35,791 nucleotides of DNA, taken from assembly GCA_002337925.1 (NCBI GenBank), contig DDHB01000007.1, positions 3,005 through 38,795 on the forward strand. Direction: 5' to 3'. Below are positions 15,564-24,520 of this stretch, piece by piece (the stretch's first letter is position 1; each line of letters opens with the position of its first letter). Made by a program: the position numbers and the translations under genes. This DNA comes from Sporomusaceae bacterium UBA1887 (GTDB lineage: Bacteria; Bacillota; Negativicutes; Sporomusales; DSM-15969). The notes beneath the pieces were generated by a model. That model did no database searches. It had not been told where the DNA came from and saw nothing but the letters and a program-made list of their open reading frames with translations.

Positions 15564-16911
15564 TTCCGCTCGTGGCTTATCGACTTATCCGGCGGTTTAT
15601 CAATGTGCTAATGAACTGAAAGAACGAAATTTCCATGTCACAATAGTGACTGATTCTACATGTGATGATGAAAATATCAAGTGCTTCTTTGATGAGGTAC
15701 ATATTATACAGGCTAAAGGATGGCTAGACGAGCTATTAAAATATACAAAGTTTATCATCCAAAATAATTATGAATATGTGATCTGCTTTGACCCAAATGA
15801 TGCAAAAAATGTTGCTATTGCATCTATATTTAACAGATTTAATAAATATATATATTACAATTTGGAAATATCGGAAAAGCCATCTGAAATTATACCTCAA
15901 GAAATTCCTAATGATAGACCTCTATACATTTGGGGGGCCGGAAAATTTGGGCAGAAGGCCATTCAATGGGTACGCCAATCAGGTTTTAAGGCCACGGGTT
16001 TTATTGATAACAATTCAGCTAAATGGGGTGAAGAATTCGAAGGCCTTCCCATACATTCTCCGCTAACTTTAGAGAAGTCAAATGCAGACGATAGACCGTA
16101 TGTTATTATTGGCTCTATGTACATAGGTGAAATTAGCGCGCAACTAAGAGAGATGGGCTATGATTCTAAAGGATATTCTGATATATATATAGTTGATTTT
16201 CGTGATAAGGCGATGTTTTTCGTTAACAAGATATTAGAAAAATTATATTGTTACAATAGCTGTTGTATGGTTATTCAAGATGCGATACGAGAAAAAATTT
16301 CAGCGAAACATGGTATTAAACATAAATGCACCTATTATATACCAAATACGTATTATTCGCATTCTATGACTGATAATGATAGCAAAAAATGTACAGGCTC
16401 TTTGTTTTTTAGTGGAGGGTTTGAGGAATTAGTGATTTCTGAAATTATTAATGATGTTAATCAATATAACCATAGCCTTACATTGTCCGGATGGGATAGA
16501 GGTAGTGGTTATTTGGAGAGAAATAAGGATAAACTTGCTAAGAAAAATATTACAATAATCGAACATAAGTTATCTCCTGAAGAATATGTAAAGCTGGTTA
16601 AGCAATATGATATTGGACTAGTTTGGTATTCTAGAAAATGTGATAATGCACATTTTATCGGCAGAAGTTCTGGCAAACTGTTCATGTATCTTAGCTGTGG
16701 AAAACCTGTTATTGTTAAGAATTTGCCTGGAATGGCAGATGATGTAAAAAAGTATAAGTTAGGAAAAGTTATAGACTCTTTAGCAGAAATACCTGAAGCC
16801 ATTGAAGAAATAGTGAAAGATTATCCGTTTTATGAAAACAATGTTAAGAATGCTTTTGTAGAAATATTTGATTACAAGAAAAGTAGTAAGGCATTTTTTG
16901 ATAAATTATGA
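15535..16911 (+). CDS. GT-B glycosyltransferase with the Rossmann module inserted between its two domains
   Basis: A 458-residue protein. Residues 1 to about 118 look like the N-terminal half of a GT-B enzyme (MRKALLVLANSARGLSTYPA). Residues about 128-225 are the recurrent module (LYIWGAGKFGQKAIQWVRQS, GFIDNNSAKWGEEF, LPIHSP, IIGSMYIGEISAQLREMGY). Residues about 280-458 are the C-terminal GT-B half (LSPEEYVKLVKQYDIGLVWY, GRSSGKLFMYLSCGKPVIVK). The ATG at 15535 after AAGGGGGC is chosen over longer in-frame starts, which lie deep in the methyltransferase gene. An insertion at this hinge is unusual; it may place the module next to the active-site cleft. Confidence 0.78.
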   Translation: MRKALLVLANSARGLSTYPAVYQCANELKERNFHVTIVTDSTCDDENIKCFFDEVHIIQAKGWLDELLKYTKFIIQNNYEYVICFDPNDAKNVAIASIFNRFNKYIYYNLEISEKPSEIIPQEIPNDRPLYIWGAGKFGQKAIQWVRQSGFKATGFIDNNSAKWGEEFEGLPIHSPLTLEKSNADDRPYVIIGSMYIGEISAQLREMGYDSKGYSDIYIVDFRDKAMFFVNKILEKLYCYNSCCMVIQDAIREKISAKHGIKHKCTYYIPNTYYSHSMTDNDSKKCTGSLFFSGGFEELVISEIINDVNQYNHSLTLSGWDRGSGYLERNKDKLAKKNITIIEHKLSPEEYVKLVKQYDIGLVWYSRKCDNAHFIGRSSGKLFMYLSCGKPVIVKNLPGMADDVKKYKLGKVIDSLAEIPEAIEEIVKDYPFYENNVKNAFVEIFDYKKSSKAFFDKL

Positions 16912-17018
16912 TAAGTATACACTGAAATTTAATTTCAGCTTACATATACAAATTCATGCAATGTGGACAGTAGACTTATTGAATCTTAAAAAAAGCTACT
17001 CAAGGAGTTGAGTAATAG

Positions 17019-19586
17019 TTGAAAGTTCCATATGAGACAATAAATGCTTGGCAACAACAAGCTGTATTAGCTGATCGGTATTCGGAAATGGATATATTGA
17101 AGTTAGCGGATGATTTTCGTAAGAAACAAGTGATTGTCTTTGGGGCTGGAACATCAGGTGGTCAAGTACTGGAAGCCTTGAGTTTGATAGCGGTTCCTGT
17201 CCGTTGTTGTGTAGATAATGCTCCGCATAAACAGGGAGGAAAGATACAGGGAATTCCGATTTATAATCCGAATTTTATTGCTGATTTAGACAAAGACGAA
17301 TTGATCGTTTTAGTCGCTAGTATATACTATTCTGAGATAGCTGGACAGCTTCGCGAGATGCAGTTGCAGGATGAAGTACATTTTTATGATGGATTGCAAC
17401 TTTGTGAAATTATCTACGAATTATACAATAAAAAAAATGTGGAATTTGGCGAGTCTTACCATAAGGACCGAGAGATACGTCATAATATTAAAGTTATTAA
17501 TTATCAAGTAAATAACTTTTGTAATTCAAAGTGCTTGATGTGCAATGTCTGGAAGAAAAATGATAAACAGTATTTTACCGTAGATGAGTTTAGGAACATA
17601 TTAACAGATCCATTATTTGCAAACGTTGAACATATTGGTATCACTGGCGGCGAGCCGACGCTAGTGGAGAATTTACCAAATTATTTCCGGGCAGCGATTG
17701 ATGCTTTGCCGAGGTTAAGTGGCTTAAGTATGATTTCTAATTCACTCAATCCTGACAAAGTGATTTCTGATATTGAGAAAATAAACCAGATGTGTTTGGC
17801 GCACAAAAAAAGCTTTTCCGTTATGCTCTCACTGGATGGCATTGGTTCAGCTCATGACTGCAACCGAGGAGTATCTGGCAGTTTCAATAAGGTAGAACAG
17901 GTTCTTGCATTTCTGAAATCTAGCGGGATTACCTTTAGCACTGGTACGACAATTACGAAATCAAATGTGTGGGATTTAGAAGAAGTATTAGTTTACTTGA
18001 GAGAAAATGGTATCTACGGTCGTTTTCGTATTGCTGAATTTATCAATAGATTGGATAATCATGATAATAAAAATTTCATTAGAAATTTTAACGAGGACGA
18101 GATATATCAGCTTTTGCTATTTTTTTCTAAGCTAGAGTATACCTATGAGCAAGATGAAACAATAAAAAATACGTATAGAAGTATTAAAAATATGCTTCGA
18201 GGCGGTAAAAGATTAATCAGTTGTCCCTATCAAGAACAACGTGCAGTTAACCTAGACTGTCATGGGGGGGTTGCATATTGTGCTCCAAAATCAAAAGTTA
18301 TTGGAAATCTAATGGAGAAATCGGGTATAAAGCTCTATAAGGAAAACTTAGCATATCTTGAGCAGTATAAACAAACATACTGTGATAATTGTATTCATGA
18401 TTACCATAGTGCACCTTCACCTGAATTGATTCATATGAAATGGGAGGAGCAGCACTGGCGACAATACTTTACTATTAAGCAGTATATGAACCGAAGAAAT
18501 TCTTTTAGTATAGATATAAATGGTGAAAAACCAGAGAACTTTACTATATTTATTGTGGGTTGGTACGGTACAGAAACAGTAGGGGATAAAGCGATTCTGG
18601 GAGGGATCGTGGATCACTATAAGGCAAGATATCCTACCGCAAGATTTATGGTTTCATCGCTGTACCCATTTGTGACAGAGCGTACATTAAAAGAACTTAA
18701 AATCAACGCTAGAGTTGTTCCGGTATTTAGCAAAGAGTTCTTTTTGTATGCATCTGTTGCCAATGTGGTGGTTGCAGGCGGAGGGCCGTTAATGGAGCTT
18801 GATGAATTATCCCTAATTCTTTGGGCCTTCGACATGGCGAAAAAAAATGATGGTAAGACAGTTGTCTATGGTTGTGGTATCGGGCCTATATATACCGAGG
18901 AAAAAACGGAAGCGGTAAAAAATATACTTGCTATGGGGGATGAAATCTATCTTAGGGATGATGCATCTGTCGAACATGCGCATCGACTTACTGGACGGAA
19001 AGGTATAAAAAATATCGGTGATCCAGCTATCGGCTTTTTACAAAAATTTCAGACTAAAAATAGTAAAGGGAAAACAAGAATAGCTTGTTTCCTTCGAGAG
19101 TTAACGACTGAATATAGAGCAGCGGTGAATATGGATGAATTCTATAGTTTTAAAGATGATTTAGAACAAGCGTTGGCAAAGAATATTATAAACTTTTGTG
19201 ATACTTATGATTTAATTCCATACTTTTATTCCATGCATAATTTTGCAATTGGCAATGATGATCGAGACTTTAATATTAATTTCACTCGTAAATATTTTTC
19301 CGGACGTAAGCATTTTGTTGAGAGAGGACTTTCTACAGTTGAAAGTATTACACAAGCCATGCAAACATCTCATATAAATCTTTGCATGAGATTTCATTCG
19401 GTTGTATTTGCGCAGACTCTAGGTACCGACTTTATTGCACTCGACTATACTAGTGGCGGGAAGATTAATGGATTTCTTACAGATGTTGGTAAAATTAATC
19501 ATATGATTTCCATGAGATCAATTATTGACGATCCATGCCATATTGTTAGGCATTATGAACTAAGGAATATAGTCGAGAGAAGATGA
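17019..19586 (+). CDS. Three-domain fusion: Rossmann module, radical SAM enzyme, polysaccharide pyruvyl transferase
   Basis: An 855-residue protein. Residues about 36-130 carry the recurrent module (VIVFGAGTSGGQVLEAL, IPIYNP, VASIYYSEIAGQLREM). Residues about 160-490 are a radical SAM enzyme with C168-x3-C172-x2-C175, GITGGEPTL near 211, and a Cys-rich SPASM-like tail (LDCHGGVAYCAP, YCDNC). Residues about 508-855 are a polysaccharide pyruvyl transferase (FIVGWYGTETVGDKAILGG, VVVAGGGPLMELDE, YGCGIGPIYTEE, LCMRFHSVVFAQTLG). The start is TTG at 17019, with AAGGAG at about 17002-17007. Radical chemistry on a sugar followed by ketal formation is a plausible but unproved coupled function. Confidence 0.82.
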   Translation: MKVPYETINAWQQQAVLADRYSEMDILKLADDFRKKQVIVFGAGTSGGQVLEALSLIAVPVRCCVDNAPHKQGGKIQGIPIYNPNFIADLDKDELIVLVASIYYSEIAGQLREMQLQDEVHFYDGLQLCEIIYELYNKKNVEFGESYHKDREIRHNIKVINYQVNNFCNSKCLMCNVWKKNDKQYFTVDEFRNILTDPLFANVEHIGITGGEPTLVENLPNYFRAAIDALPRLSGLSMISNSLNPDKVISDIEKINQMCLAHKKSFSVMLSLDGIGSAHDCNRGVSGSFNKVEQVLAFLKSSGITFSTGTTITKSNVWDLEEVLVYLRENGIYGRFRIAEFINRLDNHDNKNFIRNFNEDEIYQLLLFFSKLEYTYEQDETIKNTYRSIKNMLRGGKRLISCPYQEQRAVNLDCHGGVAYCAPKSKVIGNLMEKSGIKLYKENLAYLEQYKQTYCDNCIHDYHSAPSPELIHMKWEEQHWRQYFTIKQYMNRRNSFSIDINGEKPENFTIFIVGWYGTETVGDKAILGGIVDHYKARYPTARFMVSSLYPFVTERTLKELKINARVVPVFSKEFFLYASVANVVVAGGGPLMELDELSLILWAFDMAKKNDGKTVVYGCGIGPIYTEEKTEAVKNILAMGDEIYLRDDASVEHAHRLTGRKGIKNIGDPAIGFLQKFQTKNSKGKTRIACFLRELTTEYRAAVNMDEFYSFKDDLEQALAKNIINFCDTYDLIPYFYSMHNFAIGNDDRDFNINFTRKYFSGRKHFVERGLSTVESITQAMQTSHINLCMRFHSVVFAQTLGTDFIALDYTSGGKINGFLTDVGKINHMISMRSIIDDPCHIVRHYELRNIVERR

Positions 19587-19647
19587 CGGTATAAAATAGC
19601 ATGAAAAAGATTGGTTCATCCTTAAATAAATAGTCGGGAGAGTTTCC

Positions 19648-21318
19648 ATGAAGATAGGATTATTTTCCGCATATGACAATCAAGGAGCGGGCAATGCCGC
19701 TCTGCGTCTTCATAATGGCCTGAATCAAATCGGGCAGGACAGTACAATGTTTGTTAAATATAAATCAACCAATGGTACAAGTGTAATAAACCTTACTTCT
19801 CCTGATACGCACAATATTGTATTCGATAGCCTTGTAACGAAATATTTTTTTAATAACATTTATGAGGGCAATACAATTTGTTCGGTTTTATATCCGTCCG
19901 TTGGTTTTGACTTTTTATCAAGTATTAAAGATCTTGATGTCATAAATCTCCATTGGGTTACGCAGTTTTTATCGCTTGAGGCCGTAGTCCACATAAGACA
20001 GATGGGTAAGCCAGTCATATGGACATTACATGACCAGAATCTCATGACCGGCGGCTGTCATTATGATCACGGCTGTGAAAAATATAAAAGGGATTGCTCT
20101 GGTTGTCCTCAGCTAAAAGAAAATCCTTTCAATATAACGCAAACTATCCTGGCCGCCAAGAAACGGTATTTGCCGAAAGATATTGTTATTGTCACTCCTA
20201 GCCGATGGTTGGCTGATTGTGCCCGGGAAAGCACTGTGTTGAAAGAGCATCGCATTGAAGTAATCCCTAACTCATTAGACACGCAATCCTTCCTCGCAGT
20301 TGATAAAAAAACGGCAAAAAGATTTTTTGATATTCCGAAGACGGCGAAAGTAATTCTGTTTGGTGCTGTGTCTCTTAAAGAACGGCGAAAAGGTTTTTCC
20401 GAGCTGCTAACATCAATGGAATTGCTTTGTGAAGATCAACAAATTGCGTCCCTGATAAATAACCAGCAGATATTCATATTATTATTTGGTGAGTCTTCGT
20501 CGCTTATTGAGAATTTAGGTGTGCCATATAGGGCGCTGGGGTATCTAAAAGATAATCATGCCTTGAATATGGCGTATTCTGCAGCTGATGTGTTAGCACT
20601 GCCTTCCTTAGAGGATAACCTTCCCAATGTGATGCTGGAAAGTATGGCCTGCGGGACACCTGTTGTAGCTTTTGACATAGGCGGTATGTCTGATGTTATT
20701 CAAAATGGGGAAAATGGTTATTTAGCTTCATCGGGAAATTGTCAACAGTTTGCACAAAGACTGAAAGAAGTTTTATTAGGGTCTTCCATGCAAAGCTTTT
20801 GCCGACAGTTTTCTGAAGAACAATTTGCTTTGGAGGTTCAGGCAAAACGATACAGTGGCTTGTTTGAAGATGTTGTAAAAACTTCCCGGCCGACCATTTC
20901 TATGCATGTTCCAGTGATGTTTCCAGAAATATCTGAAGCAATTATGCCATGGATTATTGATATCTCCAAGGATATAAGTTTCACATGTGATGAGCAAATT
21001 CGAATCGCAGAGATGATCAATCTTAGAAATAAGCGACTACTAATTTGGGGGACTGGGAACACAGCACAAGAATTGTTCGAGCAGTTGAAACTGCAGGGAC
21101 AGGACAACCTTGTAGTAGGGTTTATTGATAACAATAGAAGAAAATGGGATTATTTGATGTATAATCGGCCAATTTATTCACCGATGATGCTGAATGACCC
21201 TGGCGCTGATTACGCTGTAATTATAGCGTCAATGTACTATGCCGAAATTGGCAAACAACTAGAAGCAATGGGCTTCACGGCTATTGCTGCAAAACTATAC
21301 TGTTCTATACATAAATAG
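19648..21318 (+). CDS. Family 4 glycosyltransferase with C-terminal Rossmann module
   Basis: A 556-residue protein. Residues 1 to about 410 are a GT-B/GT4 enzyme: MKIGLFSAYDNQGAGNAALR, VIWTLHDQNLMTGGCHYDHG, VIPNSLDTQSF, and the donor-binding EDNLPNVMLESMACGTPVVA near residue 320. A Cys cluster (CHYDHGCEK, CSGCPQL) as in WcaC-type transferases is present. Residues about 460-556 are the recurrent module (LLIWGTGNTAQELFEQL, GFIDNNRRKW, RPIYSP, IIASMYYAEIGKQLEAMGF), most like those in the genes at 15535 and 17019. The ribosome binding site is CGGGAGAG. The enzyme would transfer a sugar from a nucleotide donor. Confidence 0.85.
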   Translation: MKIGLFSAYDNQGAGNAALRLHNGLNQIGQDSTMFVKYKSTNGTSVINLTSPDTHNIVFDSLVTKYFFNNIYEGNTICSVLYPSVGFDFLSSIKDLDVINLHWVTQFLSLEAVVHIRQMGKPVIWTLHDQNLMTGGCHYDHGCEKYKRDCSGCPQLKENPFNITQTILAAKKRYLPKDIVIVTPSRWLADCARESTVLKEHRIEVIPNSLDTQSFLAVDKKTAKRFFDIPKTAKVILFGAVSLKERRKGFSELLTSMELLCEDQQIASLINNQQIFILLFGESSSLIENLGVPYRALGYLKDNHALNMAYSAADVLALPSLEDNLPNVMLESMACGTPVVAFDIGGMSDVIQNGENGYLASSGNCQQFAQRLKEVLLGSSMQSFCRQFSEEQFALEVQAKRYSGLFEDVVKTSRPTISMHVPVMFPEISEAIMPWIIDISKDISFTCDEQIRIAEMINLRNKRLLIWGTGNTAQELFEQLKLQGQDNLVVGFIDNNRRKWDYLMYNRPIYSPMMLNDPGADYAVIIASMYYAEIGKQLEAMGFTAIAAKLYCSIHK

Positions 21319-21328
21319 AGGGGTTATT

Positions 21329-22420
21329 ATGGGCAAAAAAATCGCACTCATCACCGGCGTTACCGGCCAAGACGGTGCCTATTTATCCGAATTATTATTG
21401 CAAAAAGGCTACGAAGTCCATGGTATCAAACGCCGCGCCTCACAATTTAATACAGACCGGATTGATCACATGTATCAGGATCGCCATGAGGAACAGGTGA
21501 ATTTCTTTCTTCATTATGGCGATACGACCGATTCTACCAACCTGATTCGTATTATTCAACAGGTGCAGCCAGATGAAATCTATAACCTGGCAGCTCAAAG
21601 CCACGTACAGGTTTCTTTTGAAACCCCCGAATACACGGCGAATGCGGATGCTTTAGGAACCCTACGGCTTCTGGAAGCTATACGTATTTTGGGGTTAGAG
21701 AAAAAGACCCGCTTTTATCAGGCTTCCACCAGTGAGCTATTCGGTAAAGTCCAGGAAAGTCCTCAAAAGGAGACAACTCCTTTTTACCCCCGCAGCCCCT
21801 ATGCGGTCGCTAAGCTTTATGGGTACTGGATCACGGTGAATTACCGCGAGGCCTACGGGATGTACGCCTGCAACGGGATTTTATTTAATCATGAATCCCC
21901 TTTAAGAGGGGAAACCTTTGTTACCCGCAAGATTACCAGGGCAGTAGCCAGAATCAAGCTAGGCTTGCAGAAAAAATTGTATTTGGGAAACTTGGACGCT
22001 AAACGTGACTGGGGATTTGCCAAGGACTATGTGGAAGCTATGTGGCTGATGCTGCAGCAAGAGCAGCCAGAGGATTTTGTTATTGCTACCGGGCAAACAA
22101 CGAAGGTTCGTGATTTTGTACAGCAAGCATTCAAGGAAATCGGTATTGAAATCAAATGGCAGGGTAGTGGAGTGGACGAAAAAGGTCTTGATCAAGCAAC
22201 CGGAAATGTACTGATAGAGGTAGATCCGCGCTATTTTCGTCCCACAGAGGTTGAACTTTTACTAGGCGATCCCAGTAAGGCAAAAGCCAAGTTAGGTTGG
22301 GAAGCTAAAACTACATTGTCTGAACTAGTGGCGATGATGGTTCAGGAAGACCTAAAGAGTGCTCAACGGGATGTACTCTGTGAGGAGAATGGCTTTGAAG
22401 TACGGCAGTATAATGAATAA
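21329..22420 (+). CDS. gmd: GDP-mannose 4,6-dehydratase
   Basis: Converts GDP-D-mannose to GDP-4-keto-6-deoxy-D-mannose, the branch point to GDP-fucose, GDP-rhamnose and GDP-perosamine. The 363-residue protein starts MGKKIALITGVTGQDGAYLS with the NAD(P) loop TGVTGQDG. RRASQFNTDRIDHMYQD, the active-site QASTSELFGKVQE and YPRSPYAVAKLYGYWIT (Tyr and Lys) are all canonical, as is NHESPLRGETFVTRKIT. The ATG at 21329 after AGAGGGG is the normal family start; the frame remains open upstream. It overlaps the next gene by 8 bases. Confidence 0.96.
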   Translation: MGKKIALITGVTGQDGAYLSELLLQKGYEVHGIKRRASQFNTDRIDHMYQDRHEEQVNFFLHYGDTTDSTNLIRIIQQVQPDEIYNLAAQSHVQVSFETPEYTANADALGTLRLLEAIRILGLEKKTRFYQASTSELFGKVQESPQKETTPFYPRSPYAVAKLYGYWITVNYREAYGMYACNGILFNHESPLRGETFVTRKITRAVARIKLGLQKKLYLGNLDAKRDWGFAKDYVEAMWLMLQQEQPEDFVIATGQTTKVRDFVQQAFKEIGIEIKWQGSGVDEKGLDQATGNVLIEVDPRYFRPTEVELLLGDPSKAKAKLGWEAKTTLSELVAMMVQEDLKSAQRDVLCEENGFEVRQYNE

Positions 22421-23342
22421 GGAAGCCAAAATTTATGTTGCTGGGCATCGCGGACTAGTAGGGTCTGCTATTATTCGTGCTTTAGAGAAGGCAGGCTATA
22501 CTAATATCCTAATAGCAACGAGACAGCAGGTTGACCTGTTAAATCAAAAAGCGGTAGCTGATTTCTTTGCTGCAGCGAAGCCTGATTATGTGTTTTTAGC
22601 AGCGGCAAAAGTAGATGGGATTTTAACTAATTCCATGTATCCGGCTGATTTTATTTATGAAAACCTAATGATTGAAACAAATATTATTCATGCCGCCTGG
22701 AGAAACCAGGTTAAAAAGATGTTGTTTTTGGGTAGCTCGTGTATTTACCCAAAACTGGCAGGACAGCCGATCAAGGAAGAGGCTTTGCTGACAGGAGCTT
22801 TAGAGCCAACTAATGATGCCTATGCTATTGCAAAGATTGCAGGCATCAAGCTATGCCAGGCTTATAATGAGCAATACGGTACGGCCTATATTTCTGTTAT
22901 GCCGACCAATTTATATGGCCCGCATGATAACTTTGATTTAGTGTCTTCTCATGTTTTACCTGCACTCATGCGTAAATGCCATGAAGCTAAGCTGACAGGC
23001 TCACCTAATTTTACAGTGTGGGGTACTGGGACACCGGTGCGGGAGTTTTTGTATGTGGATGACCTCGCGGATGCTTGTCTTTATCTGATGCGTACCTATA
23101 ATGACAGCAAGATTGTCAATATCGGTACAGGTGTCGGAGTGTCGATCAAGGATTTGGCTTTCGAGATTGCGAAGACGGTTGGATATGACGGTGAGGTTGT
23201 CTTTGACACGTCAAAGCCTGACGGCACGCCGATAAAAATTAATGATGTGACTTACCTTGCCAGTCTGGGATGGACGGCTCCAACCGACCTTAATACCGGT
23301 CTTTTACGGACTTACGAATGGTTTTGTCAAAATTATCAATAG
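22413..23342 (+). CDS. fcl: GDP-L-fucose synthase (GDP-4-keto-6-deoxymannose epimerase-reductase)
   Basis: Epimerises and reduces the Gmd product to GDP-L-fucose. The 309-residue protein begins MNKEAKIYVAGHRGLVGSAI, with the NADP loop GHRGLVG. The family signatures FLGSSCIYPKLAGQPIKEEA, YAIAKIAGIKLCQAYNEQYG (Tyr/Lys pair near 136-140), NLYGPHDNFD and the C-terminal YEWFCQNYQ are present. The start at 22413 lies inside the gmd end, so the two are co-translated. GDP-L-fucose, if made, would compete with a perosamine branch at 13637 for the same intermediate. Confidence 0.93.
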   Translation: MNKEAKIYVAGHRGLVGSAIIRALEKAGYTNILIATRQQVDLLNQKAVADFFAAAKPDYVFLAAAKVDGILTNSMYPADFIYENLMIETNIIHAAWRNQVKKMLFLGSSCIYPKLAGQPIKEEALLTGALEPTNDAYAIAKIAGIKLCQAYNEQYGTAYISVMPTNLYGPHDNFDLVSSHVLPALMRKCHEAKLTGSPNFTVWGTGTPVREFLYVDDLADACLYLMRTYNDSKIVNIGTGVGVSIKDLAFEIAKTVGYDGEVVFDTSKPDGTPIKINDVTYLASLGWTAPTDLNTGLLRTYEWFCQNYQ

Positions 23343-23355
23343 GGTAGGTGCTACT

Positions 23356-24459
23356 ATGCGGCCTTTTACATTCTCGGTGATTACTGCTACATTTAACAGT
23401 GAACAATATTTGGAACAAACCATTCTGAGTGTCTTCAATCAAACCTACGCCAACATTGAGTATATCATTATCGACGGCGGTTCCACGGACGGGACGCTGG
23501 ATATTATCAATAAATATCGTCACCGAATCGCCGCTGTGGTGTCTGAACCGGATGAGGGCATCTATGATGCTTTTAATAAAGGGGTTCGGCTTGCTAGCGG
23601 CGATGTGCTTTCTTTTCTTAATTCCGATGATTATTTTCATGATTCAAACGTGCTGGAACAAATAGCGGCAGTGTTTTCTGCTCGGCCTGAACTAAAAATA
23701 ACCTATGGAAATGTACTGATGCTGGATGAGAAAAATAATTACGAACGTCCATTGGGCAAGCTGTTAACCTATGAAGACTTTCGATATGGCGAAATGTGTC
23801 AGCATCCAAGTATGTTCGTCCGCAAGGAGTTATTTGCAGCACATGGCCCGTTTGACTTGTCCTATCAGATTGTCAGTGATATGGAATTTGCAGCGTATTG
23901 CTTCAAGCATTACGAACAGTATGCTCAATATTTTAACCGTATCGTCGCTGTGTTTCGCAGTGGAGGTGTAAGCAGCAATCCGATCAGGCGAAAACAACTG
24001 TTGGAAGAAACGCAAAGGCTTATCATCCAGTTTTTTGGACAGGTACCTGAGTCTATGGTCAAAGATGTTGATATAACCGGTTATTATAAAATATGGCTGG
24101 AGAATTTACTGCTGCAACAGCAGGGAATATCGCGAAGTTTAAGGACAAAAGGGATTAACAGAGTAGCAATATTCGGCACCATGAAAACGGCGTTATATTT
24201 GTTGGAAGACCTACGGCTTGAGTTTTTTGAGGTTGTTTGTTTCTTGGATAATAATCCTAATATGCAGGACAAGGTTATTTCAGGAATTCCGGTATATTCG
24301 CCTGATTGGCTGACGGTTGATCGTGACCAAGCGGTCGACGCGATTTTAGTATCGGTTGAAACCGGTAAAGACATTAAGGTTTTCGAACAGCTTCAGAGGC
24401 TATATGGTCAACAGAACGTGGCGCTTCTTTCTTGGAAGGATTTAATTCAGTGTTTGTAA
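23356..24459 (+). CDS. Family 2 glycosyltransferase with C-terminal Rossmann module
   Basis: A 367-residue protein. Residues 1 to about 230 are a GT2 of the WcaA-like type (FSVITATFNSEQYLEQTILS, YIIIDGGSTDGTLDII, SEPDEGIYDAFNKGVRLASG, then LNSDDYF with the metal-binding acidic pair). Residues about 269-367 hold a diverged recurrent module (RVAIFGTMKTALYLLEDL, CFLDNNPNMQDKVI, IPVYSPDWL, ILVSVETGKD). The ATG at 23356 follows TAGGTG; the frame extends upstream into fcl but that part has no family match. It probably adds one hexose or 6-deoxyhexose. Confidence 0.85.
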   Translation: MRPFTFSVITATFNSEQYLEQTILSVFNQTYANIEYIIIDGGSTDGTLDIINKYRHRIAAVVSEPDEGIYDAFNKGVRLASGDVLSFLNSDDYFHDSNVLEQIAAVFSARPELKITYGNVLMLDEKNNYERPLGKLLTYEDFRYGEMCQHPSMFVRKELFAAHGPFDLSYQIVSDMEFAAYCFKHYEQYAQYFNRIVAVFRSGGVSSNPIRRKQLLEETQRLIIQFFGQVPESMVKDVDITGYYKIWLENLLLQQQGISRSLRTKGINRVAIFGTMKTALYLLEDLRLEFFEVVCFLDNNPNMQDKVISGIPVYSPDWLTVDRDQAVDAILVSVETGKDIKVFEQLQRLYGQQNVALLSWKDLIQCL

Positions 24460-24520
24460 GGGGACGTTTTGAATGCAGTGTGAAGTAATGCAGTCACCCC
24501 AAGGGAGGATAAAGTATTCT

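Noticed and set aside
16922..16938. Hairpin CTGAAAT/ATTTCAG between genes 15535 and 17019
   Set aside because: Only 7 bp, AT-rich and without a T-run; not enough for a terminator call.
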